Shown piece after piece: positions 13,801 to 23,050 of a DNA stretch of 64,000 nucleotides; within the stretch, counting starts at the first letter, position 1; every line of letters starts with the position of its first letter. Position numbers and translations under genes: made by a program. The stretch is from positions 21,991,501 through 22,055,500 of the forward strand of contig NC_087262.1 in assembly GCF_037042905.1 (NCBI RefSeq), written 5' to 3'. The stretch comes from Lytechinus pictus. Taxonomy: Eukaryota > Echinodermata > Echinoidea > Temnopleuroida > Toxopneustidae. The notes beneath the pieces were generated by a model, which saw only the letters and a program-made list of their open reading frames with translations, was not told the origin of the DNA and searched no databases.

Positions 13801-16800
13801 CTCTTTACCATTGTGTCTCATTTTCATCTAGGTTTTACCCATTTTGTCTATTATCTACTTGGTCATAAACCACTTAATCTCTATGGCCCGTATTCTGAAG
13901 TCAGGTTTAAGTTAGACCATGGTCTAACTTTGTGCTAAAATTATGGGAAGCCAAAAATTTCAACAATTTGTTTACACTGTATATTTCTTGATTTTACTGT
14001 GCTCTTTAATTCTTTTAAGGTGAAGACAAATCTTATTTATCTTTCCCAGACAGTTGAGAATGACTTCAGAGTTAAATTAGCTGATAACTTTGAACCTCTA
14101 TTGTTGGAGATTTATGTCACAATCGGCTTTCCATAATTAAACCCAACCTCAGAATACGGGCCTATGATAAGATAACTGTTTGTAATATTAACCAAATTTT
14201 ATTTGACAGTGTGCATAAAAGTAAGACAAAGTGCTAAATTTGACCATCTGTGCATTATACTAAGTGAAAATGAGACTAAGTGGCCCGTATTCTGAAGTCG
14301 GGTTTAACTTAAACTCAGGATTAAAGTTGTGGTTTAACCCTTATTTAACTGGGGGGGGGGGGGGTCAATTTGACACCCCCCTCCACAAATTTCGCGACTA
14401 TGCTGCCGCACATTTTTTTTTTACCACGCCGCTCACTGACTTTTTACTTTCAAGTCTTACACATCTTTTGAGACCAAATTTGCGACGCCCGAGTAGGCGG
14501 TTTTGAAATTACGCAACATTTTGTACGTGCATGTCAGATCCAAAATCGCTAAAAAACATGATTTTGTGTACAAAGTCAATGCAAATTGTGTTTTCACCCA
14601 CAAATCATAAATGAATGATTATTTTTACATTTGCTGGTTTAAATAAATTTATTTTATGTTGTTTATGGTCGCAAAAGAATCCTCAACAAAATTCACTGAA
14701 AAAACAATCAAAAACATAAGGTCGAAAAAACAATGAAATACATAAGAAATTCACAAAACAATAAAATACATAGGAAAAAGATTATGTTTTGGGAATTTTT
14801 TTTGCAGATCTTTGTTAGAAATGTCAAAATTGATATTTTCATCAAAAATTAGCATTCTACTAGCTTTTTAAAATGAGTTAAAGGCAAAAACACAATTTCA
14901 TACACTAATTTGCATAAGTAATTACTTAAAAAAATAATTTTTTTGAAAATTTTACTATACAGTCTTATAGTGTACATCTGGTTCTACGCCGATGCAAATT
15001 TTCACGGCGATCGCGCGATCAGCGGTCGAGATCTGAAGGGGGGCTCAAATTGACCCCCCCCCCCCCGTATATGTTGGTCCAAAATAGCCCAGTTAAAATA
15101 GGGTTAAGTATGGATAGCCAATTGTTACATAAATCACTAATTGTAGAGATATCATATTTCAGCTCATTTGGCTCTGAAATCATTCATAATTGTCTAGGAA
15201 GTATAAATATAAGATTGTCTTCACCATCGATAAATCAGGAAAAAGCACAGTGAACATAAGAAACATACAGTGTAATACAAATTTCGACACTTATGGCTTC
15301 CCATAATTTTAGCACAGATTTAGACCATGGTCTAAGTTAAACCTGACTTCAGAGTACGGGCCAGTGGGTATAAATAAAGTGTAGACCAAACAGCAATTAG
15401 ACTGAATGGATTTAGCTATTAAAGACAAGAGATAGAGCTACATTGATCTGGAGCTGCAGTCGCTGCCGGCCCAACGATCAATTTGGCTAAAAAAAGAATT
15501 ATCAGATTTTTTCCATTTCAGATTTCACTTTGAACAATAAAATATGGGTTTTAATTTTTGTTTTAAATTTTTATGAGACAATCTAATAAAAAAGACCAAC
15601 TTTTTGTAGACCAAGTAGATTATGAACAATTTAGGATCCCTCCTGACAAATGAATGCCATCTTGTTAATCTGCAGGGAAAGTGCAATGTAAATGCCCAGG
15701 AAAACACAATGGGTTCCAGTCCACTCATTGAGACCATAGCGGGAAAACAATTCAACTTGATGGAGATTCTGGTGAAGAACGGTGCTGATATCAACCTTAA
15801 GAACCACGCTGGGAACACTGCTTTTCAGGTTGCCTTGAATATCTACGTTGATTCTCCAGATGTTAATGAAGAACCGTTTGTGATTGAGGTACATTTACTT
15901 TTACTATGGATGAATCTACAGGGACTGGTACATGGACCGGGTGGGTGTTTCCTAAAGCTGTTCGTAAGTTAAGAGCGACTTTAAGAACGACAGGTGATCC
16001 TTTCTTACATGCTTAATAATCACCAATTAATATTTAATGGTGAATATTTTTAACCACAAGAAAGGATCACCAGTCGCTCTTAAAGTCACTCTTAACTTAC
16101 TAGCAGCCTTATGAAACAGCCCCCAGTTGAATAGAGGGGAGGTTTATACATGTATCTCCAGAATTATTTTAATTGCATTTGTATTGATTCATTTACATTT
16201 TACCTGAAGACACACCTTTTTAATACTTCCACTCTTCATTATCCTTAGCTTTTCTTTTTATTTCTCGTACGTATGTTTTCATCTTTTTTTTTTATTGTAC
16301 CCCGAGACCATTATTTTAGAGATATTCAAAATGTCTCTTAAAAGGTATGTATTCATTAATTGGGGTACATGCTAATTTGATATCTGTCGTGTTCTATACA
16401 AGAAGGAAGTGCTATCATGCAAATTATTACTTTCTTCCAGATGAAGAACAAATGGGGTTTCCGAGGCATAAAGACAAATGGAGATGCCCTCTTGGCTTTT
16501 CTTGTCTCTTACGGTGCTGACCTGAACGCACACAACTGTGAAAACATGACCCAACGAGAGATGGTTATTGATATCAACCCCTCCATTTTACCAGTGCTTA
16601 CTCAAATACAAGCCGAGACGAGGTAAGGTTCCAACCTTAGCTATCCTGAAGATGTACAAATCCTTCATCATGTCTGTAGAGATTCTTCATGTTCTGGGTA
16701 CCAAGTTTAGTTATCCCATTGGAGTACAAAGGCTTCATGGGTCTGCATGGATTTTCATTGTTCATGGTACCAAGACAAGGTATTTGGAAGAAGTCTAATG

Positions 16801-18841
16801 CTTTCCTAGAAGCCTGGGTAGATTTGTAATGTTCCGGGTACCAAGTTTATTTATCCTGTAATAGTTCAAAGCTTTCCTAAGGTCTGCACAAATTCTTAAT
16901 GCTCCGGGTACCAATATTATAATGGAGCAGTATAAAGCTTTCATACATGTATGGTCTATAAAGATTTTTCACATGCTGGGTTGCAAGCTTATGTATCCCA
17001 TAACAGTATAGAGTTGCTGCAAGGTCTACACAGGTTCCAAGTTTAGTTAACCCCTAGTACATAACTTAGTAAGGTCTACAGAGATTTTGATCTTGTGCCA
17101 TTGTTGCTTGGTTTTCCCGCTTGGAACTTGTCACTGTAGTAGATCCAATAAAATATGGTTTGGATAGAAATTATATCTGCCCCCTCACCTCGTAGCATAA
17201 AACTTAGTTTTGTGGTAAGTCTGCTATTCAATGGCCAGTTCAATTAAATCCTTGGTTTTGATTGGCTGTTGATCATTGTTACCATAGTAGCTACCGTTGG
17301 CAGATTTACCATATTAGTTATTTTTGTGGCATGGGCCCTGAAATGACATGAATACCAATCTTCTGTAACAATCTTTACCCACTCAGGAGAGACATTGCCC
17401 GACTTGGGAGCACGGTCAATCGCCCATTACGTACCGTTACCAAGGCAACCACTAGTCTGGAGACTGAAGTCATCCCCCCATCTTCTTTCGTGGACCCATT
17501 CTTGGAAGAGGCTGGATTGAAGAAACCGATGGCTGGGGACTTCACCTACCCTGGTAGAGTGCCTTCAGGAAGGCGACGGAGAGGTCCAAGAAAACGATTC
17601 AGAAATGCTCAACAGAGTACAACTAGGGATGACCCTGGGTACAAATCGAAAGAGACGATTTCCACGGATGGTTTGTTATTACCTTTTGTCTCTTTGGCAT
17701 ATAGATAGCTTACGTTTACAAACTACATTCTTTGGTGTATGTAATTATTTGGGTGAGAGAGGGTTCTGACAGCATTCATTTTCTGTTGAGAGAACTTAGG
17801 GCACTTGGGTGGCAAGACTCACCATAGTCATTAAATTGTTTCTACAAAAATTTCCTTTTACATATATGTTCAAAGGATAAACATGTACATGTATGTATGC
17901 ATTCTATATAATGTAATTTTACGTGTAAAATGTAAAACTAAACAGTGTAAGTTTTGACGTATAAATCTAATTCTAGTTGAATTTCATGCTCTGAGGTTTA
18001 GACTTAAAGGTAAAAGAAAGAAGCTGCAGCAAACATTCATTTCATGAGAAAGTCTTTTAAAATCAAGGTTAACTGTCACTATATTATCATATATCTAGAT
18101 CTGGTACATTCATGTACACCTATCTTTGTGAAATCATGAAATCTTAGCCCAAAACTGATAATTCTGATGATCACTAACACAGAAAAGCATATGTGGGACA
18201 TTTTATTGTTTATTGCTTAGAAAAGTACCTGACATTTGATGGAACTCTGTGCTTATATTGCTCATTTCTCAGCAATTACGCATTTTCTTCCAGAGCCAAA
18301 TGGCACCTATTTTTTATTTGTACTTACAAACATTTGGGTGGTCATTTTACTCATTTTGAGATCATTACCACAACTGGCATTTATCTTTTACGTTGAACAT
18401 AAAATGATCAAAGGGATTGTTCATTCACTGTCAAATTTTGGCCACTAGTTCCGTCAGCAAGCATTTTTCAAAAGTTTAGTATTTTAGCCACTGAAACAAG
18501 CCATTGAGAAATTAATTCATTGGATGTGAGAAATCTCTGTAGCAACAGTTGTTTTTAACCGTTAATATCTTTCATTATATCAAGATCGCATTTATTTAGG
18601 ATTGAGCCTTTCTTTCTTATCATTTGTATTTCTAGATGAGTTGCATCAACTACGAGATGACCTCCTGGAGAAGGATGAGGAGATGGACTTCTTGTTATCA
18701 AGAATGAAAACTCTTCAGCACCTGGTCAAGAAGAGGATTTCCTTCACCTGCGGACATGATGTGACCCGAAGCATTGCAGATCTGTCTCCAAACTGTCCTT
18801 TATGCAGAGAACCTATTACCTCAGTCATTGATCTAGAGTAA
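1662..18841 (+). CDS. Gene A: mind bomb (MIB)-like protein, 3' ten exons, 5' end outside the window
   Basis: Coding exons are 1662-1821, 2302-2405, 3304-3458, 12501-12666, 13019-13173, 13498-13624, 15676-15888, 16441-16622, 17387-17670 and 18636-18841. They total 1752 nt and stay in frame to the TAA stop (583 residues seen). All introns are GT/AG. Order of parts: one REP-type repeat (1-53), ankyrin repeats (about 85-400, with GADVN and GADIN loops), a linker with a strongly basic patch (GRRRRGPRKRFR, about 480-495), a short coiled coil (about 516-540) and a RING-like tail with CGH and CPLC. Every exon has a counterpart of the same phase in gene B downstream, which identifies the family. By family knowledge MIB proteins are E3 ubiquitin ligases for Notch ligands; the reduced RING makes catalysis uncertain. 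The Mib/HERC2 and ZZ exons should lie to the left of the window. Assignment to MIB1 or MIB2 is not possible from this part. Confidence 0.88.
1826..2215 (+). repeat. GAT trinucleotide microsatellite
   Basis: About 390 bp of GAT with GAA, GTT and GGT variants, beginning 4 nt after the donor of exon 1662-1821. Open reading frames here (poly-Met, poly-Asp, poly-Ile, poly-Ser) are artefacts of the repeat. Confidence 0.95.
2302..2405 (+). CDS. Gene A exon a2 (REP-ankyrin linker)
   Basis: 104 nt, phase 1 in and phase 0 out, with TTTTCTAG acceptor and GTTAGT donor. Gene B exon 38801-38904 has the same length, phases and even the same donor hexamer. It ends FTEKHPEC, matching LKEHPEW in gene B. Confidence 0.85.
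2406..3303. other. Intron of gene A, plain
   Basis: AT-rich intron with a short C-rich tract at about 3039-3061. No gene or recognised element seen. Confidence 0.6.
3304..3458 (+). CDS. Gene A exon a3 (ankyrin repeat)
   Basis: 155 nt, phase 0 in and phase 2 out. It encodes VENGAFIESHGEGGCTPL, matching VEKGAFIESYDEQGCTPL in gene B (39984-40129). The 9-nt length difference keeps the frame. Confidence 0.88.
3540..3716 (+). mobile_element. tRNA-derived SINE, 5' truncated
   Basis: A perfect Pol III B box GGTTCGAATCC lies at 3544-3554, followed by CAGCCATGGCGTAATTTCC and a body typical of SINEs from marine invertebrates. The A-box half is missing. It abuts the inverted terminus at 3717. Confidence 0.65.
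3759..3870. repeat. Duplicated segment with TGACGTCA palindromes
   Basis: A ~20-bp segment (TAAATCGCGTCATTTGACG then TCA) occurs twice. Each copy ends in the palindrome TGACGTCA (3772-3779 and 3863-3870), a consensus cAMP response element. Confidence 0.6.
4545..4956 (-). mobile_element. tRNA-derived SINE (minus copy)
   Basis: Read on the minus strand it starts GGCAGCGTAGCTCAGTCGG and has an A box plus a B box with one mismatch (GGTTTGAGTCC), then a ~300-bp unrelated body ending ACGGAAAGACA. It is the inverted partner of the split copy at 5661-6843. Confidence 0.7.
5661..6843 (+). mobile_element. tRNA-derived SINE (plus copy) split by an insertion
   Basis: The head at 5661-5747 has A box TAGCTCAGTAGG and perfect B box GGTTCGAGTCC; the body resumes at about 6495 and runs to 6843. 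The intact minus copy at 4545-4956 shows that 5748-6494 is inserted. The tRNA cloverleaf ending is absent, so this is not a tRNA gene. Confidence 0.7.
5742..6496. mobile_element. ~750-bp non-autonomous DNA transposon inside the SINE
   Basis: Perfect 14-bp inverted ends CATGGGCGGAAATC / GATTTCCGCCCATG. Flanks TCCCGCTCATG and TCCCGTTCAAG look like an imperfect ~11-bp target duplication. Inside, GCGCGAAG-x-GCGAGC-type motifs recur at about 5969, 6089 and 6191. No transposase. Confidence 0.65.
6869..7149. mobile_element. 281-bp MITE
   Basis: Inverted ends AGAGCCAAAGAAGTTCAGCG (left) and its complement at 7119-7149, with about 50 bp of inverted similarity. No ORF. Confidence 0.75.
7150..9177. other. 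Interior of the 8.4-kb block, mostly unrecognised
   Basis: AT-rich. 7802-7937 is an exon-like open stretch after TAACCCACAG, coding LEDQDMGRIMLEWCTDESFQ and ending RKRPCTSPEC then TAG. A second acceptor/donor-bounded stretch is near 8386-8428. No frame-compatible chain of exons could be built, so neither is called as a gene. Confidence 0.3.
9178..9242. repeat. 65-bp hairpin with G/C homopolymer arms
   Basis: CTAAGAAGAC at the left pairs with GTCTTCTTAG at the right; the arms then run into poly-G and poly-C flanking CTGATTCAG. Confidence 0.75.
9243..10241. other. Unrecognised AT-rich interior sequence
   Basis: A SINE-tail-like phrase (GAGCACTATATAAATGC) occurs near 9390. Nothing else recognised. 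Confidence 0.4.
10242..10308. mobile_element. hAT-type mini-element or solo hairpin, CAGGGGC ends
   Basis: GCAGGGGCTGCGGAAC at 10242-10257 is a perfect inverted match to 10293-10308. CAGGGGC ends are typical of hAT MITEs. The interior has a poly-C run. A related copy is at 27254-27401. Confidence 0.55.
10309..11869. other. Unrecognised interior of the 8.4-kb block
   Basis: Contains an A-rich stretch (about 10835-11150). No reliable ORF longer than 66 codons. Confidence 0.4.
11870..11915. repeat. Repeated 17-bp palindrome-bearing motif
   Basis: CTGAGCATGCTCAGTAC occurs at 11870-11886 and 11899-11915; GAGCATGCTC is itself a palindrome. It lies just inside the right terminus, where transposase-binding repeats are often found. 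Confidence 0.6.
12501..12666 (+). CDS. Gene A exon a4 (ankyrin repeats)
   Basis: 166 nt between a CAG acceptor and GTAAGT donor. It encodes YLLEQGADVNSTNNQGFTPL followed by LLQHGADIN, a typical ankyrin consensus. It is separated from the previous exon by a 9-kb intron, while the matching intron of gene B is only 581 bp. Confidence 0.9.
13019..13173 (+). CDS. Gene A exon a5 (ankyrin-like)
   Basis: 155 nt, phase 0 in and phase 2 out, GTAAGT donor. Contains MVDLILNRKDADFKAVSDSG, matching ILDLILARKEVDLKATSSSS of gene B. A GAT/GGT triplet repeat starts about 33 nt after the donor. Confidence 0.88.
13205..13330 (+). repeat. GAT/GGT triplet repeat
   Basis: About 125 bp of GAT, GGT and GTG triplets in the intron, starting about 33 nt after the donor of exon 13019-13173. 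Confidence 0.9.
13498..13624 (+). CDS. Gene A exon a6 (ankyrin repeat)
   Basis: 127 nt, the same length as gene B exon 42701-42827. Encodes LKQLIDRFPRLVEAATAEGL then TPLFHAIEYARVETTELLIK, an ankyrin helix pair. GTATGT donor. Confidence 0.88.
13885..14162. mobile_element. 278-bp MITE, GGCCCGTATTCTGA ends, 3-bp duplication TAT
   Basis: Left end GGCCCGTATTCTGAAGTCAG and right end CAGAATACGGGCC are inverted. TAT flanks both sides (13882-13884 and 14163-14165). Related elements: 14282-15362 and a decayed copy at 37654-37912. Confidence 0.8.
14282..15362. mobile_element. MITE of the same family, 3-bp duplication AGT, carrying a nested element
   Basis: Ends GGCCCGTATTCTGAAGTCGG and GACTTCAGAGTACGGGCC; AGT flanks both sides (14279-14281 and 15363-15365). 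About 716 bp in the middle is a second element. Confidence 0.8.
14351..15066. mobile_element. 716-bp nested element with poly-G/poly-C ends
   Basis: Starts with 14 G then TCAATTTGAC; ends CTCAAATTGA then 13 C, an inverted match. No ORF. Confidence 0.72.
15676..15888 (+). CDS. Gene A exon a7 (ankyrin repeats)
   Basis: 213 nt, phase 0 in and out. It opens GKCNVNAQENTMGSSPLIET, matching GHCNVNVQNFDQGYCPLHLA in gene B, and carries LVKNGADINLKNHAGNTAF. It is preceded by TAATCTGCAG and followed by a GTACAT donor. Confidence 0.88.
15941..16125. mobile_element. 185-bp palindromic MITE
   Basis: About 60-bp inverted arms: GGTGTTTCCTAAAGCTGTTC ... and its complement ending GAAACAGCCCCC. It begins 50 nt after the donor of exon 15676-15888. 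A related, more decayed copy lies at 24511-24691. Confidence 0.78.
16441..16622 (+). CDS. Gene A exon a8 (last ankyrin repeat)
   Basis: 182 nt after TTTCTTCCAG, ending phase 2 at GTAAGG. Encodes MKNKWGFRGIKTNGDALLAF and LVSYGADLNAHN, nearly identical to gene B exon 46138-46316. Confidence 0.9.
16650..17060 (+). repeat. Diverged ~85-bp tandem repeat in intron
   Basis: The phrase GGGTACCAAGTTTAGTTATCC or close variants recurs about every 80-90 bp (about 16700, 16835, 16905, 17035) together with a CTGCA/TCTAC-AGATT phrase. The first unit starts just after exon 16441-16622. Confidence 0.6.
17387..17670 (+). CDS. Gene A exon a9 (basic linker)
   Basis: 284 nt, phase 2 in and phase 1 out, donor GTTTGT. 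The start (RDIARLGSTVNRPLR) matches gene B (KDISTLQSTADRPLR). The rest is unrelated to gene B: it holds a basic run, GRRRRGPRKRFR, that could be a nuclear localisation or RNA-binding patch, and has no Ser-rich tandem repeats. Confidence 0.85.
17671..18635. other. Last intron of gene A
   Basis: AT-rich, no element recognised. ORFs of about 70 codons here lack any family signal. Confidence 0.55.
18636..18841 (+). CDS. Gene A exon a10 (coiled coil and RING-like tail, stop)
   Basis: 206 nt after TTTCTAG, ending TAA. A heptad-like helix (DELHQLRDDLLEKDEEMDFL) leads into ISFTCGHDVTRSIADLSPNC then PLCREPI. Only zinc-site-2 ligands of a RING (C-x-H and C-x2-C) are present, with no C-x2-C pair before them and none between. 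Confidence 0.88.
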
Positions 18842-20345
18842 AAAAATATTATCATCAGCAATGAACATTAACCATTTGTGCTCGATCTGTTTTGTTGCAA
18901 TACATGCTGTTTCCAAACTGGCCTTCAAGGAATCTGTGGCTTACTTGTTACTTTAGAGCAACAAATACTGCCATCTACAATGAGTTTAGCCATTATTGTC
19001 CATTTTTCAGCGAATCTTCTGCTTCAGTAATTTATATAGAGCAACAAATACTGTTATCCGCTATGAGTTGAGCCATTACTGTCTATTCTTGAAGGAATCT
19101 ATTGCTTCAGTTGTTGATATCGAGCAATAAATCAATCCATCCACAGTGAGCTTGAGCCATTGCTGTCCATTCTTGAAGGAATCTGTAGCTTCATTTGATG
19201 ATACAGTACAACAAACACTGTCATCCTGCAATGAGTTGAGCCATTACTGTCCATTCTTCAAGGAATCCATTGCTTCAGTTGTTGATATAGAGCAATAAAT
19301 CCATTCTTCTGCAATGAGCTTGTGCCATCACTTGTGCAATAAATGTTACTCTTGTTGCAGTAGATGCTGTTTCCAAACTGTCCATTCTCAAAGTAACCCA
19401 TTACATCAGTCTTATGTACACTGTCATCAGCAATGAATTGAGCCATTACCATCCCTTCTCCAAGGAATCTATTGCTTAGTCATCAATGTAGAGCACAAAT
19501 GCTGTCATCTGCAAAGAACTTGAACCATCACTTTTGCCTAACATTGTTATGGTTAGGTCCCCCAAGTCTGCGCAGTCCCCCTTGTCTGCGCACACGCGTT
19601 TCTGCGCAGTTCTAGTAAGAGAAGATACACAACGACTACAAACTTTACACTTGCAATACATAGAAAGATATTCATTTAAAAATCTGACTCAAAATGGTGG
19701 GAAAATAATGAATTTTTTGCATTTCATGTGGCGGCCTCAAAATGCAGCATTTCTCATCAAAATCCCTGAATCATGTGCAAAGTGAATGAGTGCGCAGACA
19801 TGGGGTACCATTTTTTTTTCAATCTGAAAATGACTGCCCGTGGTTTTTTCCAAGAAATTCATATATTTCTGTCACAATTTTATGAGATTTTTGGCACACT
19901 TGCTCATAAGGATATAAGGAATATTATCAACTGAAAATTTTTGTGAAATAAAAAAGTAATTGATGTTAAATTTTAACTTAAATAGTTAGGTGTGCAGAGA
20001 TGGGCCCCCTTCATACTTTTCTTGCAATAGATATTGTTTTCAAACTGTTCCTAAAATATGTATGAGATGCGGAGTACATTGAAATGATCTTGAGCTATGA
20101 CCTTGTGCTTGACTTGTTACTTGAGCAGATTACTGTTTATATACTTCCCACTCTGTAGAGAATATGTAACTTTAGTTTTATACAGTAAGTAAAACTGTCA
20201 TTGGCACAGAGCTTGAGCCATTTACCTGTACTGGAACTGACACTTGTACTTAAAGCCTGCCATTGTGTTGTTAAGGATGTTGTTTGTGAACCACCCATTT
20301 GCAAAGTACCTAATAATTCCCTCAATACATATGAACATCATCTAT
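18842..20345 (+). repeat. Diverged tandem array echoing the last exon of gene A
   Basis: Units of roughly 80-125 bp carry, in order, phrases like CCAAACTGTCC, a GGAATC/AACC-ATT stretch, CTTCAGTTGTTGATATAGAG, CAACAAATACTGTCATC and CAATGAGTTGAGCC. The same order is present in the last coding exon and just past its stop (18790-18870). Seen near 18912, 18990, 19075, 19157, 19243, 19370 and 19500. Several AATAAA hexamers fall in it (for example 19126-19131) and could serve polyadenylation. A stretch with TCTGCGCAG motifs (about 19545-20010) looks like a later insertion. Confidence 0.6.
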
Positions 20346-20963
20346 GAATTTGAACTATGATTATATTGATGTTTATTTGTGTTTGTGAAATTCTTTTAAT
20401 TCAGTGTTCGTATGACAATGTTTTGTTTTCCATATTACTGAAGGCTGTGGAATCTAATCCAAAGTAGATATGAACCCATTTTACCTGAGTACCCAGCTGT
20501 GATGCATTTGAATTCTTAACTTTTCTTCCTCCTTTGAGAATGCTCCTGATGGTAGGGAGATTGTTCATTTCTTTTAAATTTATTATTGTCAGCTACGCCC
20601 CTCCCACCCCCCTCCTGCTTGTTTTACACCATCATCCAGGGCAAATTATTCAATAATTTCCTTGGTTATTAATGTATGGGAATGAAGAAAAATGTATACT
20701 CTTGCAAGCAAAATGAAGTGTGATGTTGCAAAACAGTAAAGTTATAACTCAGTGATTTGACAGTCAATCTCTGCTTTGAAAATTCAGTTAAAGGTATGAA
20801 TTTGGTTCAGACCTGTTCCTAAGTATTCATGAAGAAATTTGTACATTTGGTCAGACTGTTATAGAAAAGGCTTTAATGTGTACTGATATAGAAACTCTCT
20901 TTTAATACATACGACTAGGATCGATGATACAAGTTAGTTTTATATGTCAGCCATGATTAATTG

Positions 20964-21377
20964 CCCGAATTCACAAAGGTGGTTTTGAAAACCCACGGTT
21001 GAGTCCATGGTTTATGCAGATTTCCTGTATAAATTACGCTTATTTTACCGCGTATATTAAAAAATGTCCAAAGCTGATGCGTTTCTTTTGTCACAGTGCG
21101 CCAAATTGACGCCTGTTGCCATGGTTATCTATGCTATTTTATTCATGAGTCCACTGTTTTGAATTAATGAATCCACTCTTCAAACAATGGACTCATGAAT
21201 AAAATATCTAATCATGGTAACAGGCGTCAATTTGGCGCACTGTGACAAAAGCACGCATCGGCATTGGACATTTTTTATACACACGCCCGACACGCGATAA
21301 AAAAAGCATAATATATACAGGAAATCTGCATAAACCATGGATTAAACCGTAGGTTTTCAAAACCACCTTTGTATAGG
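20964..21377. mobile_element. ~414-bp near-perfect palindromic MITE
   Basis: CCCGAATTCACAAAGGTGG begins the left arm; the right arm ends CCACCTTTGTATAGG. Arms of about 200 bp, including CAGTGCGCCAAATTGACGCC and its complement, could form a long hairpin. Confidence 0.8.
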
Positions 21378-22383
21378 TCCCTTCTGTGGACTATCATCTA
21401 AACAACATGTTAACCCATTAATCATAAACCATTACACAAGTCATGTATGAAGTATCCTGGGATTCATTTTTTTTCAGATTCAGTCAACAAAGGTTGTTAA
21501 CAGGTGTTTAAAGGCATGGTGAAACTGTCTTTTAACACATATGGTGATGAATGATGATGCAAGTTAGGTATATTATTTAAGCCACGGTTAAACCATGGAC
21601 CTAGAGTAGTAGGTCCATGGTTTAACTATTATTCACAGCCATGGAATATCTAATGAAGATGTTAACTCATTGTAAACTATTACCCAAATAAGAAGTATTC
21701 ATGGGAAATTTCTTCACACTCAGTCAACAAAGAGTGTTAAAATGGTCTTTTTCAAAGCATGGTGATATATAGAAACATAGAAACTGTATTTTACAAACAT
21801 AATGATGAGTGATAAAATATTATGCAATTGTATTCTGCGATGGATATCTAATGAAGATGTTAACTCATTGTAAACCATTACCCAAGTACATGTAAGAAGT
21901 ATTAAACTCAGTTAAAGAGTGTTTTTGACGCATGCCGACATAGAAAAATGTGTTTTACACATGCAATTATGAGTGATAACTGAATAATACTAAATAGTTT
22001 GATAATTTCTCCCCTGTTGTGAAACATCTTTTGAAGATGTTAAATTATTGTGCACTTTTACCAAAGTATAAAGTATAATTGGGAAATTGGTACCATAAGT
22101 CAAAAGGCTCAGGTATTTTAGGCATCATGAAGTAGAAACATTCTTTTTGCACAGAGTCATGGTGTAAGTTTGTTTTTCAGCCAATGTGTGGCAATACTTG
22201 CCTGTTGGCGAGCATATGATGTTATCTCAAGAAGATGTGAACGCACTTTGTGACTTAGCTCAAGTGTTAAGTTTTGCTGGATATCAAATTCCTCCCCTGC
22301 TACTTGAGTGTTTGTGGTGTTTGCATTATTAATGCTTATTGAAGAGAAATAACCCTTCTTTCATAATGTATATAATTCTCAGT

Positions 22384-22424
22384 GGACACACACACCCTCA
22401 CCCACATACACACACACACACACC
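22384..22424 (+). repeat. CA-rich microsatellite
   Basis: Interrupted CA dinucleotide run. Confidence 0.85.
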
Positions 22425-22835
22425 TTTTATGAAGTACTATGGTTCCAGAATGGTTTAATTTGTGTTTTTTTTTAAGCATGTAAATGATAAAAGCTCTCCT
22501 TTTTTTCAAAGATGTTGAATTTTATGAATGAATAGGGTAATCTTGTTACTTAAGACAGGAGTTCATGATTCATCCCTTCTAGGAATGTCAATTGAAGATG
22601 ATTTGAAGTCATTTTGAACCTGTACATGGCTATGATCGTCCAAGGGCATTTTGTCCCTTTTCTCATAAAGTGGGGTTTTTTTTATGAAACAACATGAAAA
22701 TAGGAAAGTTCTCTATTTTCACAGATGATAAAAGTTGATACATTAAGTTATTTATATTTTTAAGACTTACTGTTATTGTTTAATTTTATGGAATGCTATC
22801 TAAATGAGATATGAACTCAGTTTGCATTTTAAATC

Positions 22836-23050
22836 AGGGGGATGTTTCACAAAGATTTAAGTATGACTTAAATCGCACTTAAATGCCTACGCGTATCTAA
22901 AATGCAATGCGTAATCTAATTGATCAATACGCAGTAGTGCGCGTCCTCTGCATGATCTGACCAATGCGGTCATGCCTTTCATACCATGCACAACTAGACA
23001 TTTACGTGCGACTCTAAGTCATACTAAAATCTTTACGAAACACCCCCCAG
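22836..23050. mobile_element. 215-bp MITE, GGGGATGTTTCACAAAG ends
   Basis: The left arm GATGTTTCACAAAGATTTAA and the right arm AAAATCTTTACGAAACACCC are inverted over about 50 bp. It is the same family as the outer element at 24061-24741. Confidence 0.78.
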
